From positions 1 through 38,872 of the forward strand of contig JADFPG010000008.1 in NCBI GenBank assembly GCA_022562455.1: DNA of 38,872 nt. Direction: 5' to 3'. Under the pieces are notes generated by a model. It did not search any database. It was not told where the DNA came from and saw nothing but the letters and a program-made list of their open reading frames with translations. Positions 8,147 through 16,676 of the stretch are shown one piece after another. The DNA comes from Fidelibacterota bacterium. Lineage in GTDB: Bacteria > Fidelibacterota > Marinisomatia > Marinisomatales > SCKK01. The position numbers and the translations under genes were made by a program. Numbering within the stretch: the stretch's first letter is position 1; each line of letters opens with the position of its first letter.

Positions 8147-11100
8147 TTAAAACGTGGCACGTACTTCTCCGGAGAAATTAATGAAATTTTCATGTAACGG
8201 ATCATTCAGATAGGAAAGGTTAGCAGTAAGGGATATATCATTGGCTAACGTGATAATCCCTGATACGGATAATCGCATAGTATTCCCAATTTGCAACCCA
8301 TCCGCTGCTTCGGGAGGTAAAGAAATTGAAATATTTCTATCGGTACCCACATCAAAATACTCCATTGAAGACTCGATCCTCCCCCCCCGGCGAACAAACC
8401 ACAAAGCGTGAACTCCTATTCCCTGTATGTTCACTGTAAAAGGATCAAGCATATGACTACCCGCATCTTTTCCTACAAATAAATCACCACCAATCTCCAA
8501 CTCTTTTGATAATTGCCACCGAATACCTGGCGAGAGTAACCACCCACTGATAGTCCGTTCTCTTAATGCAACCGTCGATTTAACTTCATGGAATTTTGTT
8601 GTTGCGGAGGTGATGAATATAATATCATTCGATAAAGGATTTTCAACTTCCACCTCGTATTCTGAAGCATTCTTTTGAAGAGATTCTCCCACCGTTTGTC
8701 GTGACACCTCACGTCGATTATTGGAGGAAAATCGGATCCGTCGATTGACAGGTTTTGGAGAGTAGGTCACTTCATTTCTGAGGCTGACTCTAGACCTGTT
8801 TATACCTTCAGTCAAAAATTCCGGCATAAATACATTCAATCGATTCATATTTGATCCGTTAAAATTGGTTGATCCATATATTTTCCAAGTAGAAAACCGG
8901 ATAAAAGGAATATCTGTATTTCGAAAGTTAAAAAATACCCTTATTCCTGTGGATAATTGTGAGGTAGGAACTTTATTACCGGAGGGTAAAAATATTGCCA
9001 TATAATCGCCATTCACATCACTAAAGTATTGGTCATAGTTAGGATCATAACGGTAGCTCCCCAGTCCGGATCCAACGGAATCATACACAACAATTTTTTT
9101 CTCAAAAAGCGTCTCTTCCAATTTAAAATCAAAATTTGTCCGGATTAAACCACCTCTTGGGGTATATCCGACACTTCCCCGGGCAAGATAATAGTCTATA
9201 TCTTCCTCTCCATTGAAATAAGACTTTACCCTTTTTTTCAATGTTGTTTTCATTTTAAAACCACTTCTCCATCTCCCGGCAAACTCTATTTCACCTAACC
9301 AGCTATCACTGGTTTTATCCCATTCGCTTGTCTCATTTCCTGAAAGAAAATCGAGTCGCCGGGTCAAACCTATCTTGGTTTTCAGTCTGTTCCCATCAAA
9401 CCGGATCCCTCCACCAGATTCATTAATCCGAAAATCAGATGACTTTTCCTCACCGAGGTAATGGGCGAACAGATGGATATCTCCAGGAAAAAGGGTCATG
9501 GAAAATCGTCTCCTCAACCACTCGGATTCCGTAGAATCATTTTTTACAGATCCACGGGGGAAAAGTACACCCATACCTGATTGTCTCAACTTTCGGGTGG
9601 AGGTAGTTGCATCAACAATAAAAGAGGGAATCCAGTGACTGGAAAAGGCAGCTCTACCTTCCAAACGAGTAGCATTTTGAATACCGTCTCTATAAGTACC
9701 GAGACTGATAGTGGATGAAATATTTTTCCTCAATTTGTGGTTGACTTCAAACTTTGTTATTCTCTGTTCGGAATTATCTGCAGAGTCATTATCCAATAGA
9801 TTCCACTCCCTGGAAAATTCCACCTGTCGATCCCTTTGAAAAGTTGTGAACTTTTTACCGATTCGTCGAGTCATGGCATGAAGGTTTACCGATCCAAGTT
9901 CAAATGGCAGTTTTTGATTGTGTCGTAAATCGATGATCCCTGCAAACGTTTGATTGTCCTTATCATCAATTTTTGAATATAGATTTCGATCAAGGAGAGA
10001 TCCCGTAAGTTGAAAGGATACTTTTGTCGAATCGAAAATATTCGCTTCTGTGGTTAAATTCATTATCTGGTGGCTTTGTGGGGATTTAATTGTCTTCCAG
10101 GGAACATAAAGGTCAGCTCGTCCATCTCTCTCGTTTGGAATAACAAATTCGTAATATAATTCACCATTAGCTGTTACATTACGACTGTACTCACCCGAGG
10201 GACCAATCTTGAAAAAATTTACCCGGTAATACGTTACTCCTTCAGTTTTTTCATCATCAGGAACATAAGAAAATATCACTTCCCCTATTGAATCTGTCCG
10301 TATATAATTACCACTGGAATCTTCTTCAGCGGACAGAAACCTCATGTTTTCCTGGTCGTCTCCCGCACTTTTGAGTAATTCGCTTTCATCATCAGAAATT
10401 CCAAATGTTAATTGTGATTGAATGTTATCTTTCTCTTGAACCCAACTGATAGAAGTGATTAAGCGTTCACCTGAAAATTTCTGTGTAATAGCCGCAGATG
10501 CAATACTCCGGGGATAAACCAAATCGGAATATTCAAATTCCACATAAATTCTGCTGTTGGAATCTATAACTCTATTGGGAGTAAAGATAATTTCCGCACT
10601 GGAGTAGTCAATGGTATAATCGTTATTTTCTCCTCTTTCCATACGGACACCATCAATCCAGATTCTCTCAGAACCCGCCATCACGATGATATTACGAGAA
10701 CCAATCTCAGATGAAAGAGGATATGGACCCTGATTTTGATCCTCTCCCATAAAATCTGTTTTATGAAATTTGCCTTTCGTGCTTCCAATATATCCCGATG
10801 CATTTGTTCTGTTGTTAAACAATTCAACATGCAGTCCTTCAAGCCTTCTTGACATATTCAAAAACTGCCCGTATTTTAAATTCATATCAATATCACCTGC
10901 CACTATTTTTGCAGATGGGTGTTTCACCTCAAGATATACTTTATCTATTTCATCTAACGTCTGAGTATTTCCTTCCGGTTGGATGGGTGAATTCTGATCT
11001 GTTAGAGTACCGGAGACCATCAAATCCTCGGAAAGTTGTCCCTGCAGGGATAGTCTCAACCCTCCGGTTAACGACAGATCACCCAAGGGAGAAAAGGTTA

Positions 11101-11587
11101 TTCCTCTGAAAATGGTACCGTCTGCCACCATGGGAAAACTCTCATCAAAGAATGCTTCAAATTCCGTATTCTCCAATTCATGTATGTTTCCCCTCTCATC
11201 CATGTTCTCTAATTTGGGTAAGAAAGCCAATGGGGGACCAAATTTTGTAGGAAATGGGGTTTTAAGATATTCATAATGGACAATGTATTCGGTGGATACT
11301 TTTGTCGGGAATTTTAGAATAATTGCCCCTAATAAGGATTGAAGTTGGTAATCTTTTATGAGTGTGCCTCCTGTGATGATTGTCTCTGTATTCCGTAAGA
11401 CAAATCTATGGGTTAAAATTAGGACCGAATCCCCTTGAGCAACAGTAATGGTATCCTGTTCCCAATCCGTTGTAAAATTAACTTCAGACTGTGCAGCTAA
11501 ACTTTGACCCTCGATTAACAAAAGGATCAAGATAATAAGAAAATATTTATTCAATGAATTGTATGGTTGACCGGTAAATCTTCCCAC
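8147..11587 (-). CDS. Giant predicted outer-membrane beta-barrel protein, family not recognised
   Basis: A 1,146-residue exported protein of unknown function. Seen: a signal peptide (KYFLIILILLLIEGQSLAAQ), an N-terminal beta-rich region, a GGLRLSLQGQLSEDLMVSG stretch, a short module IWIDGVRMERGENNDYTIDY followed by AEIIFTPNR and IYVEFEY of the kind seen in large FCB surface proteins, then several hundred residues of alternating amphipathic strands to the end (SGEVRATF). This pattern fits a large barrel of the outer membrane. The GTG at 11587 has AGG nearby; a TTG at 11554 would give a shorter signal peptide. It overlaps the propeller gene upstream and precedes an Omp85-like gene, so it may be a partner or client of that barrel. 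Not a TonB receptor: no plug domain seen. Confidence 0.75.
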   Translation of the reverse strand: MGRFTGQPYNSLNKYFLIILILLLIEGQSLAAQSEVNFTTDWEQDTITVAQGDSVLILTHRFVLRNTETIITGGTLIKDYQLQSLLGAIILKFPTKVSTEYIVHYEYLKTPFPTKFGPPLAFLPKLENMDERGNIHELENTEFEAFFDESFPMVADGTIFRGITFSPLGDLSLTGGLRLSLQGQLSEDLMVSGTLTDQNSPIQPEGNTQTLDEIDKVYLEVKHPSAKIVAGDIDMNLKYGQFLNMSRRLEGLHVELFNNRTNASGYIGSTKGKFHKTDFMGEDQNQGPYPLSSEIGSRNIIVMAGSERIWIDGVRMERGENNDYTIDYSSAEIIFTPNRVIDSNSRIYVEFEYSDLVYPRSIASAAITQKFSGERLITSISWVQEKDNIQSQLTFGISDDESELLKSAGDDQENMRFLSAEEDSSGNYIRTDSIGEVIFSYVPDDEKTEGVTYYRVNFFKIGPSGEYSRNVTANGELYYEFVIPNERDGRADLYVPWKTIKSPQSHQIMNLTTEANIFDSTKVSFQLTGSLLDRNLYSKIDDKDNQTFAGIIDLRHNQKLPFELGSVNLHAMTRRIGKKFTTFQRDRQVEFSREWNLLDNDSADNSEQRITKFEVNHKLRKNISSTISLGTYRDGIQNATRLEGRAAFSSHWIPSFIVDATTSTRKLRQSGMGVLFPRGSVKNDSTESEWLRRRFSMTLFPGDIHLFAHYLGEEKSSDFRINESGGGIRFDGNRLKTKIGLTRRLDFLSGNETSEWDKTSDSWLGEIEFAGRWRSGFKMKTTLKKRVKSYFNGEEDIDYYLARGSVGYTPRGGLIRTNFDFKLEETLFEKKIVVYDSVGSGLGSYRYDPNYDQYFSDVNGDYMAIFLPSGNKVPTSQLSTGIRVFFNFRNTDIPFIRFSTWKIYGSTNFNGSNMNRLNVFMPEFLTEGINRSRVSLRNEVTYSPKPVNRRIRFSSNNRREVSRQTVGESLQKNASEYEVEVENPLSNDIIFITSATTKFHEVKSTVALRERTISGWLLSPGIRWQLSKELEIGGDLFVGKDAGSHMLDPFTVNIQGIGVHALWFVRRGGRIESSMEYFDVGTDRNISISLPPEAADGLQIGNTMRLSVSGIITLANDISLTANLSYLNDPLHENFINFSGEVRATF

Positions 11588-12446
11588 TTAACCTATCGAC
11601 CAAAAACATGGTATTCCCCATAATGTCAAAATCACTTGGGAAAATGGATAGGGTTTTTTCATCGGGTTCTACTATAATGATATAATCATCGATAGAGGGG
11701 TCATAATAATATAGTTTACTACTTTCCCCAAGAAGAAGCCAACCCTCTCGCCACGGCTGTATGTAACATTTATTTTCCGGTAACTCAATTCTTTTTAAAA
11801 TTTTGCCTGACCTTTCAATCTGATAAAACATCTCATTCCCAATATCCACGATGCCGACGGTGTTTTGGTTCCCCAAGACAATATGAAATATATCTCCAAA
11901 TCTGTCTCGCCCATATGAAGTATGACCAATTTTCGTAATCATTTTACGATCTGATGAGATAAAATAGATAACCCAGTCTTGATCACTTGACACAAATAAT
12001 TCCCCCAATTGGTTAATAACAATATGATTGGGGAACTGAATGGAAAAAGGGAGTAACAATTGTGTATCCAATGAACCCAAAAAATTTAATTTACGATCAA
12101 ACCTCAAGATTCGATGAGTACTGTTGTCACAGACATAAATATCGAGAGCTGGCGATGCGACTAAATCTGTGGGGAGAGAAAAATTTTCTCCCTCTTCTCC
12201 CCACCCACCGGCAATCCGAGGGTCTGTGCCGTCACCCGGTAGATAAATCAGCCAATAGTTATCATCATCAAGGAGATATATATCTCCAAATTGATTTACC
12301 GCTAAAAATTTCGGTTTTATTCTCTTTGACTCGACAATTTGGTGAAGGGGATATTCAACCCACGGAGATTTTAGAAATTGAGATGTAAGACGTGAAATAC
12401 CTGCAAATAGAATGAGCAGGATTAAAACCTCAATTTTTTTCTGAAT
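11547..12446 (-). CDS. Exported NHL-like beta-propeller protein with an apparently non-canonical start
   Basis: A predicted exported six-bladed propeller of about 299 residues. Seen: hydrophobic N-terminus QKKIEVLILLILFAGISRL, then repeating blades such as FLAVNQFGDIYLLDDDNYWL, DLVASPALDIYVCDNSTHRI and HIVINQLGELFVSSD, typical of NHL/6-blade proteins. The frame is open from the TGA at 12474-12476 but has no ATG, GTG or TTG until TTG at 12107, which would remove the signal peptide and a blade and a half. I therefore propose initiation at ATT (12446) or ATC (12449), with AGG 6-9 bases upstream. It begins right after the lgt stop and its end overlaps the barrel gene. Propellers of this kind often bind partners at the envelope; the exact role is unknown. 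Confidence 0.7.
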   Translation of the reverse strand: MQKKIEVLILLILFAGISRLTSQFLKSPWVEYPLHQIVESKRIKPKFLAVNQFGDIYLLDDDNYWLIYLPGDGTDPRIAGGWGEEGENFSLPTDLVASPALDIYVCDNSTHRILRFDRKLNFLGSLDTQLLLPFSIQFPNHIVINQLGELFVSSDQDWVIYFISSDRKMITKIGHTSYGRDRFGDIFHIVLGNQNTVGIVDIGNEMFYQIERSGKILKRIELPENKCYIQPWREGWLLLGESSKLYYYDPSIDDYIIIVEPDEKTLSIFPSDFDIMGNTMFLVDRLSGKIYRSTIQFIE

Positions 12447-12456
12447 GATATTATAC

Positions 12457-13227
12457 CTAAGGATTAGTATCTGTCACAGGCTCAGGAATAGAGACTTGCC
12501 TTGTCTTCACCAGGAGGTATGTGCCAATACTAATCATGACAAGAGAAATCAATTGAGCCCCTGTTAATCCAAACACGTACTCATTATTTGTACGAATGAA
12601 TTCAATAAAGAACCTCTCTAATCCAGCCAAAATTAAATACAAGTAAAAGAGTGTCCCAACAGGACTTGCTTTTTCTCTTAAGCTCCACAAAATGGCGAAG
12701 ATGACAAAACCCAGGCCAATTTCGTATAGCTGAGTCGGGTGGACCGGTATCAGAGTAATTGGTATACCCTTAGGAAATGTCAATCCCCAAGGCAATGATG
12801 TCGGTACTCCATAGTCATCACCCACCAGAAAACAGCCGATGCGCCCAATGGCATAACCCATCATAAGTAGAGGTGCAACAAGGTCGGCGAATTCAATCCA
12901 CGATTCCCCCCTTTTCCTGAGTAGAATCGTCACTGCCAACATCCCTCCCATTAGCCCACCAAGATAAACAAGACCTGCACCACTAAAAATCATCCCCATT
13001 GGATCCGCAATAACACTTTTGTAATTTTCAATGAGGTAATAACCTTTTGAACCTAAAATACCGCCCAAAGCTGCCCAAAAAATAATATCTCCGGCAAACT
13101 CGGGAGACCTGCCCGTTCGAACCATTTGCTTTTTCAACAAAGCATAATTCACCATAAATGCCACAACAAGCATGGCTCCATAAGAATAAATCTTGATTGG
13201 TCCAATCTCAAAGAGTACGGGGATCAT
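12457..13227 (-). CDS. lgt: Prolipoprotein diacylglyceryl transferase
   Basis: Transfers diacylglycerol from phosphatidylglycerol to the lipobox cysteine of prolipoproteins in the inner membrane, the first step of lipoprotein maturation. Seen: 256 residues with about seven hydrophobic segments, the signature GRIGCFLVGDDYG with its essential Arg, HPTQLYE, and the C-terminal FFIEFIRTNNEY. Length is normal. It overlaps the upstream zinc-ribbon gene by 4 bases (ATGA) and is followed at once by the propeller gene, so it is co-transcribed with envelope genes. Likely substrates in the window include the DUF4837 protein and the YwqK-like lipoprotein. Confidence 0.97.
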   Translation of the reverse strand: MIPVLFEIGPIKIYSYGAMLVVAFMVNYALLKKQMVRTGRSPEFAGDIIFWAALGGILGSKGYYLIENYKSVIADPMGMIFSGAGLVYLGGLMGGMLAVTILLRKRGESWIEFADLVAPLLMMGYAIGRIGCFLVGDDYGVPTSLPWGLTFPKGIPITLIPVHPTQLYEIGLGFVIFAILWSLREKASPVGTLFYLYLILAGLERFFIEFIRTNNEYVFGLTGAQLISLVMISIGTYLLVKTRQVSIPEPVTDTNP

Positions 13228-14087
13228 TTTACCTTATTCCCACATTTTGAGCAGAACTTATTTTGCGGCTTTACTTTATTTCCACACTTAGTACAGAATT
13301 GGCCGTTACTTCTTCCCTCGTCTTTCAATTCCTGCCCATGATTAGATCGCCAGAAGATGAACCCAATGATGAAAGTAAGTACTGCAAGTACCGCAAGAGG
13401 TTCATAAGTCGGGAGCCGATAACTACCCACTCTAACCTTAGAAGTTTGAGATCGAGATTGAACTGAAGACCCGGAACCAGCACCCAACATTTCTCGAAGC
13501 AAATCGATAGTTAACTTTCCACTATGGTTGTGGTAAGAAGCTGATATATTTTTCGTTTCTCCCTCTGCTAATTCATGTATATGGACTCGATAGTATGTTA
13601 AACCATGTTCATCTGTAAATTTTTCACTGTCAAACTCTGAAAATTGAAAGGATTCCTCTGCAACCAACGGTTCTTGAACGGCAATATGAAACTCACTTAG
13701 AGGTTGGCTGAATCTCAATTGTAAATCAAATTGGCGGATTTCAGAATCATCAAACGGATTATAGTAGATTTGTAATTGAAATTCCGTTTTTACAAGGGTA
13801 GTTGTAAGCCACTTTTCGTCATTTATCTCCGTTATTTCGAGGGGCATAAGAGCCTCAGTTGTGTCCACATGTCCCACTCCAACTGCCATTTGGGTTTCTT
13901 GAGGCACAAGAATTTCAAACGGAAGTGGAAGACGGTTTTGTTTTACAGTACCGGTATAAATAATAAGAATACCAGGATGATCATATTCTGGCCAGACGCC
14001 AACGATAAAATTCTCGAATGGGGAATCTTTAGCACCGAACAAAATACTGCATAGCAGCAAGGTAATGTAAAATATCATCTTTTTCAT
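13224..14087 (-). CDS. Exported, membrane-anchored protein with C-terminal double zinc ribbon
   Basis: A 287-residue protein of unknown function. Seen: signal peptide (MIFYITLLLCSILFGA), a beta-rich extracytoplasmic domain to about residue 190, one transmembrane helix (about 229-247, LAVLAVLTFIIGFIFW), then a cytoplasmic tail with two Cys-X-X-Cys knuckles, FCTKCGNKVK and FCSKCGNKVK. The two pairs could bind one zinc. The topology (outside domain, single helix, zinc ribbon inside) would suit a sensor or an anchoring factor, but that is inference. It is the first gene of the envelope operon, overlapping lgt by 4 bases. A 450-base non-coding region lies downstream of its neighbours on the other side and may hold the promoter. 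Confidence 0.7.
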   Translation of the reverse strand: MKKMIFYITLLLCSILFGAKDSPFENFIVGVWPEYDHPGILIIYTGTVKQNRLPLPFEILVPQETQMAVGVGHVDTTEALMPLEITEINDEKWLTTTLVKTEFQLQIYYNPFDDSEIRQFDLQLRFSQPLSEFHIAVQEPLVAEESFQFSEFDSEKFTDEHGLTYYRVHIHELAEGETKNISASYHNHSGKLTIDLLREMLGAGSGSSVQSRSQTSKVRVGSYRLPTYEPLAVLAVLTFIIGFIFWRSNHGQELKDEGRSNGQFCTKCGNKVKPQNKFCSKCGNKVK

Positions 14088-14339
14088 GGTGGGCGAGTTT
14101 AGACAGTCTTCCGAGGATAATCAATATAAAAGGAGGCAAAACCAGCCATATTCTGAGTTAGACATGTCTTTGGAATTTCATCGGGACAGGAATTAAATTT
14201 TGTTTTAACATGTTTTTTCGTTAATGAGAAATTGAAAAGAAAGTTCCGGATGATTATAGAAGGAATAATATATTATTAAGGCACTGTTCTAAATATCGTA
14301 TGATTGATGTCGATTGAGAAAGCGGTTAAAAGGTTAGGT

Positions 14340-14456
14340 GTAACTGGTAACTGGTGAGTAGTGAGCAGTAACTGGTCCCGACACTTCGTGTACGGGATCT
14401 CCGCTTTACTCCGATGAGTGGTGGAGTGGTAGTACAAGTAACCAATAACCAGTTAC
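14340..14456. repeat. Large inverted repeat with internal hairpin and word-like runs
   Basis: Outer arms: GTAACTGGTAACTGGT (14340-14355) and ACCAATAACCAGTTAC (14441-14456) pair at 14 of 16 positions. The left arm continues as degenerate words (GTGAGTAGTGAGCAGTAACTGG). Inside is a strong hairpin, TCCCGACAC TTC GTGTACGGGA (14376-14397), nine pairs with one bulged base. This is about 117 bases in total and looks like a small non-autonomous palindromic element. A spurious open frame crosses it. Confidence 0.7.
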
Positions 14457-14480
14457 CCCCGAACAGTCGCAAGCTCCTTA

Positions 14481-14516
14481 CCTGCCCGACAAAGCCATTC
14501 AGGCGGGCGGGGCAGG
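14481..14516. repeat. CCTGCCCGAC-type palindrome
   Basis: CCTGCCC (14481-14487) pairs with GGGCAGG (14510-14516), and the interior holds CCATTCAGGCGGGC. The words match the repeat at 502-549. It abuts the larger inverted repeat just upstream and ends before the stop of the small minus-strand gene. The rest of the 14088-14537 gap (14088-14339) shows no gene. Confidence 0.6.
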
Positions 14517-14537
14517 CATTCACCAATAATCAATATA

Positions 14538-14798
14538 TCAAACTTCCAATAGTTCTACTTTTATGTCGTATCCCAGTTTATGAAGGAAATCATAACAATC
14601 ATCCCACGTGAGTCCAAATTCACGGACGTCTGCAAGTCCTATACGAGCAAGAATATTCCTTATGAGATCAAAACTTCCTTCTTCAAAATCAGCCTCTTTT
14701 ATCATTTCCTCTGCCCAATCCACAAGGGCTCGTAAATTGATAGTCCTGTTGATATACTTAAAAAGCATTTCAGAGAGGTCTTTTTTTGTTACAAACAT
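14538..14798 (-). CDS. Small acidic protein of unknown function, second gene of a pair
   Basis: An 86-residue, mostly helical, acidic protein. Seen: VTKKDLSEMLFKYINRTINL at the N-terminus, then ALVDWAEEMIKEADFEEGSF and a C-terminal LTWDDCYDFLHKLGY. No signal peptide, membrane segment or DNA-binding motif is evident. It begins 2 bases after the stop of the 84-residue gene, so the two are translated together. The size, spacing and isolation of the pair between repeats resemble a toxin-antitoxin or toxin-immunity module, with this acidic helical partner as a candidate antitoxin or immunity protein, but I do not recognise the family and no catalytic residues support that. Confidence 0.6.
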   Translation of the reverse strand: MFVTKKDLSEMLFKYINRTINLRALVDWAEEMIKEADFEEGSFDLIRNILARIGLADVREFGLTWDDCYDFLHKLGYDIKVELLEV

Positions 14799-14800
14799 TT

Positions 14801-15055
14801 CTATTTCTCCTTTATTTTTCTATGTCTCATATCCACTGGAAATTTTTCATGGATTTCTATCAAATTTCCTCTGTTATCATAAATTTCTCGATAGAATTTG
14901 GTCGTTTCCTCATTAGTATCAACTTCCTTGACATATTTGGCTTTCCAGCCATGTCTTCCTATTATCTCAATATAATACTTTCTACCGCCGTTGGGTAAAT
15001 CCTCCCAATTGGAGAATTTCTTTTCATTTTTTCGTCTATTAGAACCGTTACTCAT
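14801..15055 (-). CDS. Small basic protein of unknown function, first gene of a pair
   Basis: An 84-residue protein with a basic N-terminus (MSNGSNRRKNEKKFSNW) and a compact alpha/beta core: GGRKYYIEIIGRHGWKAKYV, then KEVDTNEETTKFYREIYDNR and LIEIHEKFPVDMRHR. I have an impression of similar short proteins in diverse bacteria, without a known function. The conserved-looking Asp, Glu and His (EIHEKFPVD) could be structural or catalytic. It is the first gene of a two-gene unit, and the region upstream (15056-15371) carries an 11-base inverted repeat that could be a regulatory site. A toxin-like role is possible but unproven. Confidence 0.6.
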   Translation of the reverse strand: MSNGSNRRKNEKKFSNWEDLPNGGRKYYIEIIGRHGWKAKYVKEVDTNEETTKFYREIYDNRGNLIEIHEKFPVDMRHRKIKEK

Positions 15056-15371
15056 TTAGTGGAAAATTTCACAATAATATAACAAACTCTGAGGGAAATA
15101 TCTTAAAATAATTATAATCGCAATACAACCCTGCTATTTGGCTGGTGCGTAAACAAGCAGTTAATAAAAGAAGTCCAGCCAAATACACTATCGGTGATCC
15201 CATCTAGACAGGAGTTGGTGACAGTAATGGACAATCACTCATTCTTCCTATACCCTCTAGGAAACTTTGAAGCAACTGTTCCTGCTTGCAATAATTAGAC
15301 GAATTAATTCAGCAGTTCAATCAAATAAATTATCCTCAAAAAGAAATAGGATGATATATATAAAAAGTTGT
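15056..15371. other. Intergenic region with an 11-bp perfect inverted repeat
   Basis: No gene is seen. The notable structure is TATTTGGCTGG at 15135-15145 and its exact complement CCAGCCAAATA at 15175-15185, separated by 29 bases. It lies upstream of the two-gene unit and downstream of the mtaD-like gene, so it could be an operator for the pair or a transcript end. Confidence 0.4.
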
Positions 15372-16673
15372 TTACACTATAATTCTATCTATAACCTCCT
15401 TAGACTTAGCAATAACTTCCTCAACATCTGCATTTATAAACCGGCTATTTCTTAAGATTATTTCTCCCGCAATCATAACCGTATCCACGTCATCCGGTCG
15501 TAAACTATATACAAGATGAGAGATAGGATCCGTGGGTGGCGATGAATGAAGCTGATTATTCCGAATCAGTACAATATCAGCATCAAATCCCGCTTCCAAC
15601 TGTCCAAGACGATCCTCCATACCTAACGCCGTTGCACCATTTCGTGTAGCCAGCTCGAGGACTCTTCCGGCAGGAAGAACAGTAGGATCTCCTTTATGGA
15701 TTTTCTGGAGCAAAGACGCCATCCGCATTTCAGTGAGAATAGAAAGGTTGTTGTTGCTCGCTGCACTATCCGTTCCCAGGGAAACATTAACCCCCATCCT
15801 GAGAAGATAGTCAACATCCATTACACCAGCAGCAAGCTTCATATTAGACGATGGGTTATGCACAGCCGCCACATTGCGGGAAGCCAAAATTTCAATATCC
15901 CGGTCTGACAGATGAATGCAGTGCGCTGCGATGGTAGGTCGGGAAAAGACACCGATTTCCTCCATCACTTCCACCGGACTCTTTCCATTGTACTCAAGTT
16001 TGCATTTTTCTACTTCCCCTTCGGTTTCTGATAGATGGATGTGGATTCCCGTACTTAACTCCTCAGCATGGGAAACCACTTTTTCAAGATACTTTGGTGG
16101 GCATGTATACAAGGCGTGGGGTCCGAAATAGAATTTGATCCTATCATGGTTTTTTCCACTCCATTCCGACACAATGTCCACGGCTTGTTGAAGTTGGTTT
16201 TCCGGGTTAGCTTGAGTTCCGATCAATACCCCTGAAAGAACAGCACGAATTCCCGTTTCCTCGCACGCTTTTGCAGCCTGATGGCTATGCCAGTACATAT
16301 CATTGAAGCAGGTAATTCCACCACGAATCATCTCTAAAGCTGCAAGCTTCGATCCCCAGTATGAGTCTTCAGGCGTCAGCTTAGCCTCCATAGGCCAGAT
16401 TTTCGTTTCCAACCACTTCATTAACGGCATATCATCTGCAACACCTCGCATCATTGTCATTCCGGAGTGAGTATGGCCGTTGATGAGTCCGGGGATAGCA
16501 ATGCAACTGGAAGCATCGATTTCTAACGCTTCATTCCATTTTACATCGTCAGGACGACCATTGCTGACAAAATCAATCTTGCTGCCATCAACGCCGATAT
16601 ATCCCGGACAGAAAACCTCCCTCCGGTCATTCATCGTCACGACAGTGGCGCCCGTGATGATAGTTTTTGCCAT
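15372..16673 (-). CDS. mtaD: Methylthioadenosine / S-adenosylhomocysteine / 5'-deoxyadenosine deaminase
   Basis: A 433-residue amidohydrolase that removes the amino group of adenosine-type nucleosides (methylthioadenosine, S-adenosylhomocysteine or 5'-deoxyadenosine) to give the inosine form. Seen: metal ligands in GHTHSG (His67, His69), HIHLSE (His213, Glu216), AAHCIHL (His251, His254) and GTDSAASNNN (Asp302), plus the aminohydrolase C-terminal small beta domain with DADIVLIR. Length and motifs fit the MtaD/DadD group rather than guanine or cytosine deaminases. It starts 3 bases after mtnA and ends a tight five-gene run. Together with mtnA it implies breakdown of SAM by-products; the phosphorylase that must act between the two steps is not in the window. 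Confidence 0.88.
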   Translation of the reverse strand: MAKTIITGATVVTMNDRREVFCPGYIGVDGSKIDFVSNGRPDDVKWNEALEIDASSCIAIPGLINGHTHSGMTMMRGVADDMPLMKWLETKIWPMEAKLTPEDSYWGSKLAALEMIRGGITCFNDMYWHSHQAAKACEETGIRAVLSGVLIGTQANPENQLQQAVDIVSEWSGKNHDRIKFYFGPHALYTCPPKYLEKVVSHAEELSTGIHIHLSETEGEVEKCKLEYNGKSPVEVMEEIGVFSRPTIAAHCIHLSDRDIEILASRNVAAVHNPSSNMKLAAGVMDVDYLLRMGVNVSLGTDSAASNNNLSILTEMRMASLLQKIHKGDPTVLPAGRVLELATRNGATALGMEDRLGQLEAGFDADIVLIRNNQLHSSPPTDPISHLVYSLRPDDVDTVMIAGEIILRNSRFINADVEEVIAKSKEVIDRIIV

Positions 16674-16676
16674 TGC

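Noticed and set aside
11547-12107. Propeller gene starting at the TTG at 12107
   Set aside because: The same frame continues upstream with clear propeller blades and a signal peptide, so this start would cut the protein in the middle of a blade.
14341-14375. Short words repeated like a CRISPR array (ACTGGT and GTGAG units)
   Set aside because: The units are 6-10 bases, degenerate and without spacers; there are no cas genes nearby.
14326-14526. A 66-codon minus-strand open frame
   Set aside because: It lies wholly inside the inverted repeat and the CCTGCCCGAC palindrome; its composition is that of the repeats, with no ribosome-binding site or recognisable protein feature.
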